64,000 nt of DNA from an uncultured Sulfitobacter sp. (GCF_947497275.1 NZ_CANMFS010000004.1:372001-436000), one strand, 5' to 3'; positions 45,748 through 55,461 are shown, numbered from the stretch's first letter. Numbers and translations: made by a program. The notes: generated by a model not told the origin, from the sequence alone.

Positions 45748-47109
45748 TCATTGTGATGTCCCATCGGCCCATTGAAAAAGCCACTGTGCCGTTCGCATCA
45801 GTCGTGCGTCGTCATTGCGTGCGCCGACCAGCTGCACACCCATCGGCAGGCCTTCTTGAGACGTGAGCAACGGCAGGCTGATGCAGGGTGTACCGCAGAA
45901 CGTCCACAGCCCGTTGAAGATCGGATCGCCGGTCGTCTCCAGCCCCGGTGGGGCGGGTCCGGTTGCCGCAGGGCACAAGATTGCGTCGCAGCGGCTCAGC
46001 ATTTCATCCAGCGCGGCGTTCAGCAGTTTTGGCAAGTCGCAGGCGGACAGGTAATCGCGCGCGACGATGCGGTTCCCCTGCTCGATGGCGTCGCGTGTCA
46101 CCGAACCAAGCGCGTCTTTCGTGTCGCGCCAGTAGGGATAGTAGTGGTACGACATCTCGGCGAAGTTGATCAGTTTGCGCTGTTCCGCCGCGTCTGCAAA
46201 AATCTGGGGCAGGGGCATTTCGAACGCCTGCTCGCCCAAGGTTTCTGTGAGTTCGGCAAAGGCCTCCTTAAGTTGCGGATCGGCGGTATCCCAGCCGGGT
46301 GGTCGCACAAACCCGAACACGGGTGCGAGGGGCGGTTTGGAGGTCGCAGCGGCATGAAGCGCCGGTGCAGGGTGCAGACCGGTTGCGGGATCATCCGCGT
46401 GATGTCCGAACAAGACTTCGGCGAGCAGGGCGGCACCCGCAGGATCGCTGGCGAAAACGCCGACGGTGTCGAGCGTCGGGGACTGCGGCAGGATCCCGTG
46501 GCGGGGGATCGCGCCAAAGGTCGGCTTGTACCCCGTCACCCCGCAAAAGGACGCGGGCCTGATGACAGAGCCACCGGTTTGTGTGCCGATGGCCAGCGGC
46601 ACCATGCCATCGGCCACGGCGGCGGCGGAGCCTTGCGATGACCCGCCTGGCGTATGTGCCAGATTGTGCGGATTGGCGGTCTTGCCCGGATGCATGAAGG
46701 CAAGTTCGGTCGTGACTGTCTTGCCCATGATGATCGCGCCTTCCATCTTTAACCGCTCGACTATGAATGCATCATGAAGCGGGACACGCCCCGCATCTCG
46801 GCTGCACCCGTTTTCCGTCGGAATCCGGGCGGTATCGATAACGTCTTTCAGGCCCACCGGCAGACCGTGCAAGCGCCCCAACGGGCGCCCGGTGCGGCGA
46901 TAGGCATCAAGCGTGCGGGCCTGCGCGCGCACGAATTCAGGATCGAACCACGCCCATGCCCCGACATCCGCCTCGCGCGCCTCGATCCGCGCGATGTAGC
47001 TTTCGACCAACTCGAGCGCATTCAGCGCGCCGGAAGCCAGCCTGTCGCGCAGCAGTGTGACGCTTGGCGATACGGCCAATGCGTCCTTTTTGATCGGCTC
47101 AGCGCCCAT
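45748..47109 (-). CDS. Amidase-signature family hydrolase
   Basis: 453 aa from MGAEPIKKDA at 47109. The Ser-cisSer-Lys triad is visible: Lys88 in PVGLKDVIDTA, Ser157 in TPGGSSQGSAAAVADG, and the nucleophile Ser181 in GTQTGGSVIRPASFCG. The family hydrolyses amides from small acids to indoleacetamide; glutamyl-tRNA amidotransferase subunit A is excluded by the context and lone gene. It overlaps the TRAP permease gene by 11 bases, so its substrate may enter through that transporter. Confidence 0.88.
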   Translation of the reverse strand: MGAEPIKKDALAVSPSVTLLRDRLASGALNALELVESYIARIEAREADVGAWAWFDPEFVRAQARTLDAYRRTGRPLGRLHGLPVGLKDVIDTARIPTENGCSRDAGRVPLHDAFIVERLKMEGAIIMGKTVTTELAFMHPGKTANPHNLAHTPGGSSQGSAAAVADGMVPLAIGTQTGGSVIRPASFCGVTGYKPTFGAIPRHGILPQSPTLDTVGVFASDPAGAALLAEVLFGHHADDPATGLHPAPALHAAATSKPPLAPVFGFVRPPGWDTADPQLKEAFAELTETLGEQAFEMPLPQIFADAAEQRKLINFAEMSYHYYPYWRDTKDALGSVTRDAIEQGNRIVARDYLSACDLPKLLNAALDEMLSRCDAILCPAATGPAPPGLETTGDPIFNGLWTFCGTPCISLPLLTSQEGLPMGVQLVGARNDDARLMRTAQWLFQWADGTSQ

Positions 47110-48517
47110 AGAACAGCTCCGGCAGATAGAAGACAATCGAGGGGAAGACATACATCAGAACCATCGAAAGTATGACGCAAAAGAGAAACGGCATGACCCC
47201 TGAAAAGATCTGCGTCAGTTTAAGCTCCGGTGGCGCGATTCCTTTCAGGTAGTACGCAGACATGGCCATCGGCGGCGTGAGAAAGCTGGTCTGGAGGTTG
47301 AGCGCGACGAGGATGCCGAAGAACAGCGGATCAATATCGAACACGGCCAAGAGCGGCAGGAAGATCGGCACAAAAATGATGATGATCTCTGACCATTCGA
47401 GCGGCCACCCGAGCAGGAAAATGATCAGCTGTGCGAGAATCAGAAACTGGATCGGCGTCAGATCAAGCGATTGAACGAACTCGGAAATAACGTGTTCACC
47501 GCCGAGATAGGAGAACACCGCCGAGAACGTATAGGAGCCGACGAACAACCAGCACACCATCGCTGTCGTGCGCAGCGTCAGATAGACACTTTCACGCATC
47601 CGCTGCCATGTCATTGCGCGGTAGATGAACGCGAGGAAAATCCCGCCCAGAGCCCCGATAGACGCAGCTTCGGTGGGTGTCGCGAGGCCGAAAAGAATCG
47701 AACCGAGCACCGCAAAGATCAGGAACGCCAGCGGCACAAAGGACGTGATGATCATCCAGATCAGCTTGCCCATCGGCACGTCGGGAACTTCCTCCGCCGT
47801 GGGACGCGGTGCAGATGAAGGTTGCAGGATGGACCGCCCGATGATGTAGACGAGATAGAGACCGACGAGCGTCAGACCGGGCAGCAGCGCGGCGGCATAA
47901 AGCCTGACAATGGAGACGTTCGTAGCCGCAGCGTAGACGATCAGCATGATCGACGGTGGGATCAGAATGCCCAGCGTACCGCCCGCACAGATGATACCTG
48001 CGGCAAAGGAGGGGTCATAGCGCGCCTTGAGCATCGCAGGCAGCGCGAGAAGGCCCATCAACGTGACGACGGCACCGACGATCCCGGTTGCGGTGGCAAA
48101 GAGCGCGCAGGTGATCAGCGCGGCAACGCCCATCGAGCCGGGCACATTCTTTGACGCGACGTTGAGCGTGGTAAACAAACGGTCAACGATGTTCGACCGC
48201 TCGACGATGTAGCCCATGAACAGGAACAGCGGCACCGCCGTCAGCACCTCGTTCGACATGACGGTGAATGTCTGGTTCACGAATAAATCGAATATTCGAT
48301 TGTTGTAAAACCCCTCCAGCCAGGTGGACCATTGTTCCCATTGCCCCGCTGTTTCATCGAGGCGGTCAAAGCTGCGCCACATGCGCCGGGCATCAAAATA
48401 GGCGTAGTAGCCAAATCCGATGCCCATCGCCATGAGTGTGAAAGCAATCGGAAACCCGAGAAAGACGAAGGCGATGAACAGCCCGAGCATCATCAGGGCA
48501 ATTTGCGGATCAGTCAT
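47099..48517 (-). CDS. dctM: TRAP transporter large permease (DctM/mannitol-chloroaromatic type)
   Basis: 472 aa from MTDPQIALMMLGLFIA at 48517. About 12 hydrophobic helices with FLFMGYIVERSNIVDRLF, GGTLGILIPPSIMLIVYA and ATPTEAASIGALGGIFLAF, all family hallmarks. TRAP transporters use ion gradients and a periplasmic binding protein. It is coupled to dctQ by an ATGA overlap. The open frame upstream of 48517 is a shadow of dctQ. Confidence 0.93.
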   Translation of the reverse strand: MTDPQIALMMLGLFIAFVFLGFPIAFTLMAMGIGFGYYAYFDARRMWRSFDRLDETAGQWEQWSTWLEGFYNNRIFDLFVNQTFTVMSNEVLTAVPLFLFMGYIVERSNIVDRLFTTLNVASKNVPGSMGVAALITCALFATATGIVGAVVTLMGLLALPAMLKARYDPSFAAGIICAGGTLGILIPPSIMLIVYAAATNVSIVRLYAAALLPGLTLVGLYLVYIIGRSILQPSSAPRPTAEEVPDVPMGKLIWMIITSFVPLAFLIFAVLGSILFGLATPTEAASIGALGGIFLAFIYRAMTWQRMRESVYLTLRTTAMVCWLFVGSYTFSAVFSYLGGEHVISEFVQSLDLTPIQFLILAQLIIFLLGWPLEWSEIIIIFVPIFLPLLAVFDIDPLFFGILVALNLQTSFLTPPMAMSAYYLKGIAPPELKLTQIFSGVMPFLFCVILSMVLMYVFPSIVFYLPELFYGR

Positions 48518-49098
48518 GTGATGTGGTCTTTCTCGGCCATGTTGGCTTCGCGCATCAGAAGGTCTTCGGTCTCGAACACGTCTTCGTAGGCTTCGACCCA
48601 ATAGTTGTCCCTGATAGCGATGATGCAGCGGCAGACCTGTGCGATACCTTGGATAAATAGCAAAATACCCGCAGCGACGATCACCGCCTTGAACTGGAAG
48701 ATCGGCACGCCCGCCGGGCTGTTGACCGACACCTCGCCGTATTGCCAGGACCGTGCCGCGTATTTCCATCCGGCGAGGATCAGCGCGGTGACACCGGGAA
48801 AGAAGAAGATGATGTAAAGGACAAGATCAATCTTGCCCTGTGTCCTGGGTTGCAGGAGGCGGTACAGGAAATCACCGCGCACATGTCCGCCGCGCGACAG
48901 GGTATAGGCGCCCCCCATCATGAACAACGTGCCGTACATGATGAACGACACATCCAGTGCCCATGCCGTCGGATTGTTCATGACGTAGCGGACGAACACT
49001 TCGTAGCCCGTGCCGATGGACATCAGCAGAATAAGCCAGGCGAACGCTTTCCCGAACCAAGCAGAAAGGTTATCGGCGAACCGAATGAATGAGATCAT
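48514..49098 (-). CDS. dctQ: TRAP transporter small permease (DctQ)
   Basis: 194 aa with four membrane helices (about 15-38, 50-70, 90-112, 128-150) and the family stretch VFVRYVMNNPTAWALDVSFIMYGTLFMMGGAYTLSRGGHVRGD. It ends in an acidic cytoplasmic tail. It lies between dctP and dctM in the usual order, 76 bases after dctP. Confidence 0.92.
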   Translation of the reverse strand: MISFIRFADNLSAWFGKAFAWLILLMSIGTGYEVFVRYVMNNPTAWALDVSFIMYGTLFMMGGAYTLSRGGHVRGDFLYRLLQPRTQGKIDLVLYIIFFFPGVTALILAGWKYAARSWQYGEVSVNSPAGVPIFQFKAVIVAAGILLFIQGIAQVCRCIIAIRDNYWVEAYEDVFETEDLLMREANMAEKDHIT

Positions 49099-49120
49099 GA
49101 TGCTCCTGTGCCTCGCATGG

Positions 49121-49149
49121 GACCCCCGGCACGCATAGCGCCGGAGGTC
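49121..49149 (-). promoter_or_regulatory. Intercistronic hairpin dctP-dctQ
   Basis: GACCCCCGGC (49121-49130) and GCCGGAGGTC (49140-49149) pair over 10 bp with one G-U. No T-tract follows. Such hairpins often protect the binding-protein mRNA so that dctP is made in excess of the permeases. Confidence 0.6.
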
Positions 49150-49174
49150 GCTTCAGTTGGCTTCGCGGCCGCGA

Positions 49175-50305
49175 TCAGAGTTTGATCTTGCCGGGGAAGT
49201 AGTGCTCGTAAGCAAGGCCGTAATCCGGTGTGTTCATCAGTTCGTAGTACGACACGCGGCTGACCCACTCGCGCTGGCTGTCGAGGGTCCTTTTCATGAA
49301 CGGATCCGCTTCGAGTTCCGGAATCAGCTCGTCCCACGCCTTGAGTTGCGCGTCGAGAATTTCCTTGGAAGTGCGGTGTACCGTGACGCCTGCTTCGTTC
49401 TGGAGGAACTGCAGATCGGCGGAATAGCGGTTCATCGCCTTTGCCGTGTTCGCCGTTGACGCCGCCTCAACACCGTATTTCAGAATCGCCTGAATGTCGG
49501 GGTCGAGATCCTCGAGGAAAGTCTTGGAGAACAGGAATTCGAAGCTTTCGGACGCCTGATGATATGAAGACAGATAGTAGTTCTTCGCAACGTCTTGTGC
49601 GCCGAAATCCTTGTCCGAGGACGGGTTGTTGAACTCGAACGCGTCGATCACCCCCCGCTCCATCGCCGGGACGATCTCGCCACCGGGCAGCTGGGCGACG
49701 GACATGCCGAGTTTCGCCATCAGATCGGCGGCAAGGCCGACCGTGCGGTATTTGAAACCTTGCAGATCGGCAACGGTGTTCACCTCTCCCTTGAACCAGC
49801 CGAACGGTTGCGCGAACATCGGAAAGCCCATGTAGCCGACGATATCGAGACCCATGACGTCCTGCGTCAGCTCGTTGTAAAGCTCCTGACCGCCGCCTTC
49901 GTAGAACCACGACAGCATCGTCGTCGCGGAGCCGCCGAAAACCGGGCCGGTGCCGAACAGTGACGCGGCCTTGTTCTTTCCGTACCAGTAGACGGGCACC
50001 GAGTGCGCCGCGTCGATCAGACCGTCGTTAACGGCATCGAGCACCTGAAACGCCGCAACCACGGCACCGGCGGGCAGCACGTCTACCTTGACGCGGCCAC
50101 CTGACATTTCCTCGACGCGCGTGGCGTAGTCACGGGCGAAATCCTGCCAAATGTTCGCATCGTTCCAGGATGTTTGCATCTTGATTACAATCGGCGCTTG
50201 GGCAAGCACGGCGGGCGCGGCAAGCATGCTGCCGGTCGCAGCACCCCCCGCCACAACCGATTTCGTCATAAACGAACGGCGGTTGAAGTTCTTGTTGGCT
50301 GTCAT
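49175..50305 (-). CDS. dctP: TRAP transporter periplasmic solute-binding protein (DctP)
   Basis: 376 aa from the ATG at 50305, which has AGGAG well placed. It begins with a Tat-type signal, NRRSFMTKSVVAGGAA, cleaved near VLAQ. The mature protein has the DctP features QTSWNDANIWQDFAR, PVYWYGKNKAASLFGTGPVFGG and GLKYRTVGLA-like FKYRTVGLAADLMAKLG, and MERGVIDAFEFNNPSSD. Length and motifs fit the mannitol/chloroaromatic or 2-oxoacid dimeric type. Ligand cannot be told; the linked amidase and decarboxylase hint at a nitrogen-containing or amino-acid-like compound. Confidence 0.92.
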   Translation of the reverse strand: MTANKNFNRRSFMTKSVVAGGAATGSMLAAPAVLAQAPIVIKMQTSWNDANIWQDFARDYATRVEEMSGGRVKVDVLPAGAVVAAFQVLDAVNDGLIDAAHSVPVYWYGKNKAASLFGTGPVFGGSATTMLSWFYEGGGQELYNELTQDVMGLDIVGYMGFPMFAQPFGWFKGEVNTVADLQGFKYRTVGLAADLMAKLGMSVAQLPGGEIVPAMERGVIDAFEFNNPSSDKDFGAQDVAKNYYLSSYHQASESFEFLFSKTFLEDLDPDIQAILKYGVEAASTANTAKAMNRYSADLQFLQNEAGVTVHRTSKEILDAQLKAWDELIPELEADPFMKRTLDSQREWVSRVSYYELMNTPDYGLAYEHYFPGKIKL

Positions 50306-50704
50306 TTTTTCTCTCCTCCCAGAGTGGTCGCGCGGCGATGCACTTGAAAACTCATCTGCCGCAGCTTGGGAAACAGTAACGCCAATTTTTATTTTGGCAA
50401 GAAATCCCCGGCCGCCCGCATCCATGAATGCGATACATCCGCGCGAGGGATAAGCCCGCAAGAGCTTGATTTCATTTCGCCTTCCCGGTTCGGCGTTTCC
50501 TGCGCCATGCTCAGGGCGGTGCGTCGTCTTGTCGGCGGCAACAGTCCGAAGAAGCAGGATCTAGCCAATTCTGCGGTTGATCGGGGTGGTTTTATCAGCA
50601 TCGTACGGCAGGTGCCGCCGACGCACATTCGATCCGCGAATTGCGGATCTTCTGCATTTGGTTAAGGTCACGAAATTCTTGCTAAGCCCGACGAAGGACC
50701 CGCG
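50306..50704. other. Divergent regulatory region of the TRAP operon and the decarboxylase
   Basis: 399 bases without a gene. It holds an imperfect inverted repeat GCCAA(N8)TTGGC at 50381-50398, overlapping a weak minus-strand promoter candidate for dctP, and a perfect inverted repeat at 50631-50649 upstream of the decarboxylase. Confidence 0.5.
50631..50649. promoter_or_regulatory. Palindromic operator-like site upstream of the decarboxylase
   Basis: GATCCGC-GAATT-GCGGATC is a perfect 7-bp inverted repeat with a 5-base, nearly symmetric centre, 55 bases before the decarboxylase start. It has the form of a binding site for a dimeric regulator; no regulator can be assigned. Confidence 0.5.
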
Positions 50705-52186
50705 ATGACATCTGAGAACACGGACAAGACCGACCTGGATCCGGTCGCCTGGGACGATTTTCGCGCGCAGGCGCACGCGCTGCTCGATGCCTGCGTCGAT
50801 CAGCTTTCCAAGGCGCGGGACCTGCCTTGGCAGCCGGTTCCCCAGTCCGTGCGCGACAGCTATGCACTGCCCGACGATGGCACCGGAACTGCGACCGATG
50901 CGCTTGTTGCGACCTTGCGCGATTCGATCCTGCCCTACGCCACCGGCAACACCCATCCGCGTTTCTTTGGGTGGGTGCACGGCAGCGGCATGGCCGAAGG
51001 GATTCTGTCAGAGATGGTTGCGGCCACGATGAACGCCAATTGCGGCGGTCGTGATCACGGAATGGTATACGTCGAACGTGCGGTGATCGACTGGACCCGA
51101 CGGCAGATGGGCTTTCCCGATACGGCGTCGGGCGTGTTGGTGACGGGGACGTCGCAGGCGACTGTCATCGCTCTTTCGGCGGCGCGGCTTCGGGCGTTGG
51201 GCGCGCAGGTGCGCCGGAAAGGGCAGACAGACCAAAGGTTGATCGCCTATGCGGGGGCGGGTGTTCACAATGCGACGACGAAAGCGATCGAGCTGTTGGG
51301 GATTGGCACCGACAACCTGCGCCTGTTGCCGGAACGTAGCGAGGGTATAGATATCGCCGCCCTTCGCGCGCAGATCGTACGCGACCGTGCCGATGGCGCC
51401 ATTCCTTTTGCACTGATCGGAACGGCGGGATCGGTTGATCTGGGCCGCTACGACGATCTTGACGCGTTGGCCGACGTTGCCGCTGCTGAAGACCTCTGGC
51501 TGCATGTGGATGGTGCATTCGGGGCGTGGACCCGGCTGGCCGATGCGCCCTGGCGTGCTTTGTCGGACGGCATCGAACGGGCGGATAGCCTTGCCTGCGA
51601 CTTTCATAAATGGATGTACGTGCCCTACGATTGCGGTCTGGTTCTGATCCGCAACGAGGAAGAGCACCGCGCGGCCTTTGCGGCGCGCCCATCGTATCTC
51701 GCGCCGCTGACCGAAGGGCTTGCGGGCGGTGATCCGTGGTACTGCGACTACGGGATCGACCTCTCGCGCGGCAATCGCGCGCTCAAGGTCTGGACGGCGA
51801 TCCGCGCGCACGGGGCGCAGAAACTTGGCGCTGCGATCTCGGCCAATTGCCGCGCCGCCGCGCACATGGGCGCATTGGTGGAGGCCACGCCCGGCTTGGC
51901 TTTGGTGGCACCGGTCGTCTCGAACGTGGTGGTGTTCAGCGCCGACGATACCCTGAGCGCCGAGGACCAGAGTGAGTTAAACAAGAGCATCGCGCAGCGG
52001 CTTCAGATCGCGGGAGAAGTCGTCTTTTCGACCACTCTGGCGGACAGGCCGTCGGGCGAACGCGTCACCTGCCTGCGGGCGGCGATAACCAACCACAGAA
52101 CCACGCCCGATGACATCGAGCTGTCGATCGCCGCCGTTAGAAGGGCAAAAGAGGCAGGCACACCCGAAACGCCGCATAGCGAATAG
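50705..52186 (+). CDS. Pyridoxal-phosphate-dependent (group II) decarboxylase
   Basis: 493 aa, similar to aromatic-L-amino-acid/glutamate decarboxylases. HPRFFGWVHGSG (84-95), VTGTSQATVIAL (146-157), the PLP-binding Asp269 in LHVDGAFGAW, and the Schiff-base Lys302 in DFHKWMYVPYDCG are all present. The substrate cannot be read from the sequence. It is divergent from the TRAP/amidase operon and convergent with pxpA, so it may act on an imported amino-acid-like compound. Confidence 0.88.
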   Translation: MTSENTDKTDLDPVAWDDFRAQAHALLDACVDQLSKARDLPWQPVPQSVRDSYALPDDGTGTATDALVATLRDSILPYATGNTHPRFFGWVHGSGMAEGILSEMVAATMNANCGGRDHGMVYVERAVIDWTRRQMGFPDTASGVLVTGTSQATVIALSAARLRALGAQVRRKGQTDQRLIAYAGAGVHNATTKAIELLGIGTDNLRLLPERSEGIDIAALRAQIVRDRADGAIPFALIGTAGSVDLGRYDDLDALADVAAAEDLWLHVDGAFGAWTRLADAPWRALSDGIERADSLACDFHKWMYVPYDCGLVLIRNEEEHRAAFAARPSYLAPLTEGLAGGDPWYCDYGIDLSRGNRALKVWTAIRAHGAQKLGAAISANCRAAAHMGALVEATPGLALVAPVVSNVVVFSADDTLSAEDQSELNKSIAQRLQIAGEVVFSTTLADRPSGERVTCLRAAITNHRTTPDDIELSIAAVRRAKEAGTPETPHSE

Positions 52187-52200
52187 CGTAAGATCAGGCC

Positions 52201-52968
52201 TCAGCTGCGCCCTTCGAAGGTCTGCACGGTGATGCCCGCCGATTCAAGCGCACGCCTGACCGATTGGGCGATGTCGACGGCGGCGGGTGTATCACCGTGC
52301 AAGCAGATCGTATCGATGGATGCGGTGATGTGCTTGCCGCTTTCTGTGATGATCGCGCCGGCCTTGACCATCTCGACCATCCGTTTGCCGGCCACGAGCG
52401 GATCATGAATGACGGCCCCCTCTTTCGACCGATCTACCAGAGTGGCATCGTCGTTGTAGGCACGATCGGCAAAGATTTCTCCGGCCCAGGTGCAGCCTAG
52501 CTCCTCCACCGCCTGCTGGTGGGCGGTGGCGGCAAGTATCATGATGATCAGGTCAGGATCCACCGACAGCGCGGCGTCATAGAGATCGCGCGCCAAAACG
52601 GGATCCTCCGATGCCATGTTCGACAGCGCACCATGCAATTTCAGGTGCCGCACGTGTCCGCCAACGGCGCGCGCCATGCCAACGCTGGCGGCGACCTGAT
52701 AGCGGACCTGATTTTGCAGCGTGGCGCGCGGGACCGACATGCGGTTTCGCCCGAACCCTGCCAGATCCATGAACCCCGGATGCGCGCCAATCCCTACACC
52801 GTTGCGATGCGCGAGAGCCATCGTACCTGCCATCGTATCGGCGTCTCCGGCGTGTCCGCCGCAGGCAATGTTCGCCGATGTGACGGTTTCGAGCAAGGCG
52901 CGATCGTCACCCATTCTCCAGGCGCCAAAGCTTTCGCCCATGTCTGCGTTAAGATCCACGCGCATCAT
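52201..52968 (-). CDS. pxpA: 5-oxoprolinase subunit A (LamB/YcsF family)
   Basis: 255 aa from the ATG at 52968, with GGGAG before it; an upstream in-frame extension is not family-like. It has the signature VDLNADMGESFGAW, then SANIACGGHAGD, GVGIGAHPGFMDLAGFGR, HLKLHGALSNMA and EIFADRAYNDD. PxpA works with PxpB and PxpC to open 5-oxoproline to glutamate; those two are not in the window. The gene is convergent with the decarboxylase. Confidence 0.92.
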   Translation of the reverse strand: MMRVDLNADMGESFGAWRMGDDRALLETVTSANIACGGHAGDADTMAGTMALAHRNGVGIGAHPGFMDLAGFGRNRMSVPRATLQNQVRYQVAASVGMARAVGGHVRHLKLHGALSNMASEDPVLARDLYDAALSVDPDLIIMILAATAHQQAVEELGCTWAGEIFADRAYNDDATLVDRSKEGAVIHDPLVAGKRMVEMVKAGAIITESGKHITASIDTICLHGDTPAAVDIAQSVRRALESAGITVQTFEGRS

Positions 52969-53049
52969 TCGTTCGACTCCCTGTGAGGCCCGGTTTGTGT
53001 GGCAGAGTGTGTGCATCAGATCAATCCTACCCTGTCGTACCGGACCGGT

Positions 53050-54276
53050 TCAGAACCTGTGCGTCGCCGCGTCGCGCAGCCAACCGCTTTCGAATTCGAC
53101 CCGTGAAACATCGGCAAGGCGCCTTACCCGCTCCAATTCCGCCCGCAACGCCGCGACGCTCCCCTTGCCCCAGACGACACCTCGTTCCGGCCATAGTGCC
53201 CGCACGCGCAAGCAATCTTCGGCGCGAAATGCTTTCATGTCGATGCGCCCGACGATCCGGTCGCCCTGCAGCAGCGGGAACACGTAGTACCCGTAGACGC
53301 GCTGCGCCTCCGGCACGAACACCTCAATTCTGTAGTCAAAGCCAAAGAGGGCCCTTGCACGTTTGCGGTCGCGCAGCGCGGGATCGAACGGGCTGAGGAC
53401 GCGCAACCGGGATGGCGGCGAAATATTTATGGCGGGATCATCCGCGAGACCGGGCCGCGCCAGAACGCGGCGTCGGGTACCGTCGGCGGTGATCAGGTCA
53501 ATCTCTTCGATCTCTCCACGTGCCAGCGCGGCCGCGCACCATTCGCGCGATTCCGCCGCCGTTACATGCGCCCAGAAGGCGGCGATTTCGCCCGATGTCG
53601 CAAAGCCGAGCCGGTCGAGCGCCCCGGCGCAGCACCAGTCGATCGTTTCCGCCCGGTCCGGTGCCGCATCGGCGCCCCGGTGCCGCGCGTCCACCACCCG
53701 TTCGGTCAGGTCGTAACGTTTCCGAAAGCCCTCGCGCCGCACCACATGTAACACACCACTGCGCCACAAATATTCAAGCGCGGTCTTCGACGGATGCCAA
53801 TCCCACCATCCCCCCGACCCGCGCTTCTCACTCCTGCCCACGTCAGACGATCCGGTCGGGCCGTGCGCACGAATGTGATCCATGACGCTTTCGATCTGCG
53901 CCTCGAACCCCGCCCGTCGGCCATCGCGCCAGTGGCCAAGCAGGCGCGCCCCGTCGCGTTCGCGGCGCAACTGCCACATGGGATAATACACCATCGGGAT
54001 CATGGCGGCATCGTGGGTCCAATGCTCGAACAGGGCCCCGTCGCGTTCGTACAGTTTTTTCAGGTCTCCGGGTCGGTACCGGGGCTTGCGCGCAAACAGG
54101 ATAAGATCGTGCGCACGCGCGACCGTGTTGATGCTGTCTAGTTGCACAAATCCAAGACGCTTGATGATGTCGAGCAGCGCCGTGCCGGAAACCTCACCCT
54201 GCGGTGGATCGGATAGCGCGTGGCGGTCAAGAAATATGCGCCGGGCCGCACGGTTGAACAGCGCCGGGCGCGCCAT
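53050..54276 (-). CDS. YcaQ/AlkZ-type winged-helix DNA glycosylase family protein
   Basis: 408 aa, winged-helix HTH_42 family (DUF1006). Visible family parts are ALLDIIKRLGFVQLDSINTVARAHDLILFAR near the N terminus, FEHWTHDAAMIP (the catalytic motif is QxQ or QxD in characterised members, here WTHD), and VYGYYVFPLLQGDRIVGRIDMKA near the C terminus. Relatives repair interstrand crosslinks or azinomycin adducts. The start overlaps the LacI-type gene stop by one base (TGATG). Confidence 0.8.
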   Translation of the reverse strand: MARPALFNRAARRIFLDRHALSDPPQGEVSGTALLDIIKRLGFVQLDSINTVARAHDLILFARKPRYRPGDLKKLYERDGALFEHWTHDAAMIPMVYYPMWQLRRERDGARLLGHWRDGRRAGFEAQIESVMDHIRAHGPTGSSDVGRSEKRGSGGWWDWHPSKTALEYLWRSGVLHVVRREGFRKRYDLTERVVDARHRGADAAPDRAETIDWCCAGALDRLGFATSGEIAAFWAHVTAAESREWCAAALARGEIEEIDLITADGTRRRVLARPGLADDPAINISPPSRLRVLSPFDPALRDRKRARALFGFDYRIEVFVPEAQRVYGYYVFPLLQGDRIVGRIDMKAFRAEDCLRVRALWPERGVVWGKGSVAALRAELERVRRLADVSRVEFESGWLRDAATHRF

Positions 54277-55310
54277 CAGCGCCGTCTGCGGCGCAGCGTA
54301 TCCCCCAGCGAGAGCGTCGGCTTCATCGTGATCAGGCGCGACGCCTCTGTATCCGGCTCAGGCTCGCAGTCGTTCAGGATGATCCGCGCGGCAGCCATCC
54401 CGATTTCTTTTCGGCACGCGTCGGTCGTGGCAAGCTGTCTGGGAAGACCTTTCAACAATTCCACGCCGTTGAAGCCGGCAAGCCCGATCTTGCCGGGAAT
54501 ATCGACATCCGCTTCGAGCAGATGCAAAAGCCCTCCAGCCCCGATCATATCGTTTGAGAAATAGAGAAAATCCAGATCGGGTGATCGTTCCAGAATATCG
54601 CGCGTCATCTCGCGCCCCTTCAACAGCGCCGAACTGCCCGAATAAAACGCGCGGTCTTCGATCTCGATACCTTCCTTGGCCAGCGCTTCGGTAAACCCTT
54701 CGAACCGCTTGCGGGCGCGATGATCAAGAGGCATCTTCGTGCCGAGGAAGCCGATCCGCTCATAGCCTTCGCGCAGGATCGCCTTGGCCATGTCGCGTCC
54801 GGCTTGCCGGTGCGAAATGCCTACCATCGCATCGACCGGATTACCGTCCACGTCCATTATCTCGACCACGGGAATGCCTGAATTGATCAACATGGCACGC
54901 GTCGCATCAGAATGCTCAAGCCCCGCGATGATGACACCCGAGGGCCGCCACGATAGCATCTCGTAGAGCACCCTTTCTTCTTTTTCCGGCAAATAATCGG
55001 TGACACCCACTACCGCCTGCAACGGTGTATCGTCGAACGCAAGGTTGATGCCGTTGAGTACTTCGGGGAACACCATGTTTCCCAGCGACGGAATGATCAC
55101 CGCCACCAGATTGACCCGCTGCGACGCAAGAGATCCGGCAATCTGGTTTGGCACGTAGCCCAGTTCTTTGGCGGCTGCGAGTACGCGCACCCGGGTCGCC
55201 TCGGAAACGTCTCCGCTTTTGCGCAGGACACGGCTGACGGTCATTTCGGAGACGCCACAGGCTTCTGATACATCGCGCAGGGTGAGGGGGCGTTTGTGCG
55301 GCGTGGCCAA
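54276..55310 (-). CDS. LacI/GntR-family transcriptional regulator
   Basis: 344 aa. The N-terminal helix-turn-helix and hinge read LTLRDVSEACGVSEMTVSRVLRKSGDVSEATRVRVLAAAKELGYVPNQIAGSLAS. The rest is a periplasmic-binding-like ligand domain with DFLYFSNDMIGAGGL and IGLAGFNGVELL. Similarity is to gluconate-type (GntR of the LacI family) repressors. A target cannot be fixed: no sugar-acid catabolic genes are adjacent. Co-transcribed with the YcaQ-type gene. Confidence 0.9.
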   Translation of the reverse strand: MATPHKRPLTLRDVSEACGVSEMTVSRVLRKSGDVSEATRVRVLAAAKELGYVPNQIAGSLASQRVNLVAVIIPSLGNMVFPEVLNGINLAFDDTPLQAVVGVTDYLPEKEERVLYEMLSWRPSGVIIAGLEHSDATRAMLINSGIPVVEIMDVDGNPVDAMVGISHRQAGRDMAKAILREGYERIGFLGTKMPLDHRARKRFEGFTEALAKEGIEIEDRAFYSGSSALLKGREMTRDILERSPDLDFLYFSNDMIGAGGLLHLLEADVDIPGKIGLAGFNGVELLKGLPRQLATTDACRKEIGMAAARIILNDCEPEPDTEASRLITMKPTLSLGDTLRRRRR

Positions 55311-55461
55311 GGGCAGCGCTCCTGTTGAATTGCTTCGGTCAGGCTATCCCAAAGATTATCGCCTGCGCAAGCACGCCACGCCGACCCCCGCAATCAGATT
55401 ATGCTCAAAGACCCGCAAACCCCTTGGCCACACCGAACGAATTGCGTTAGACACTCTCCGT

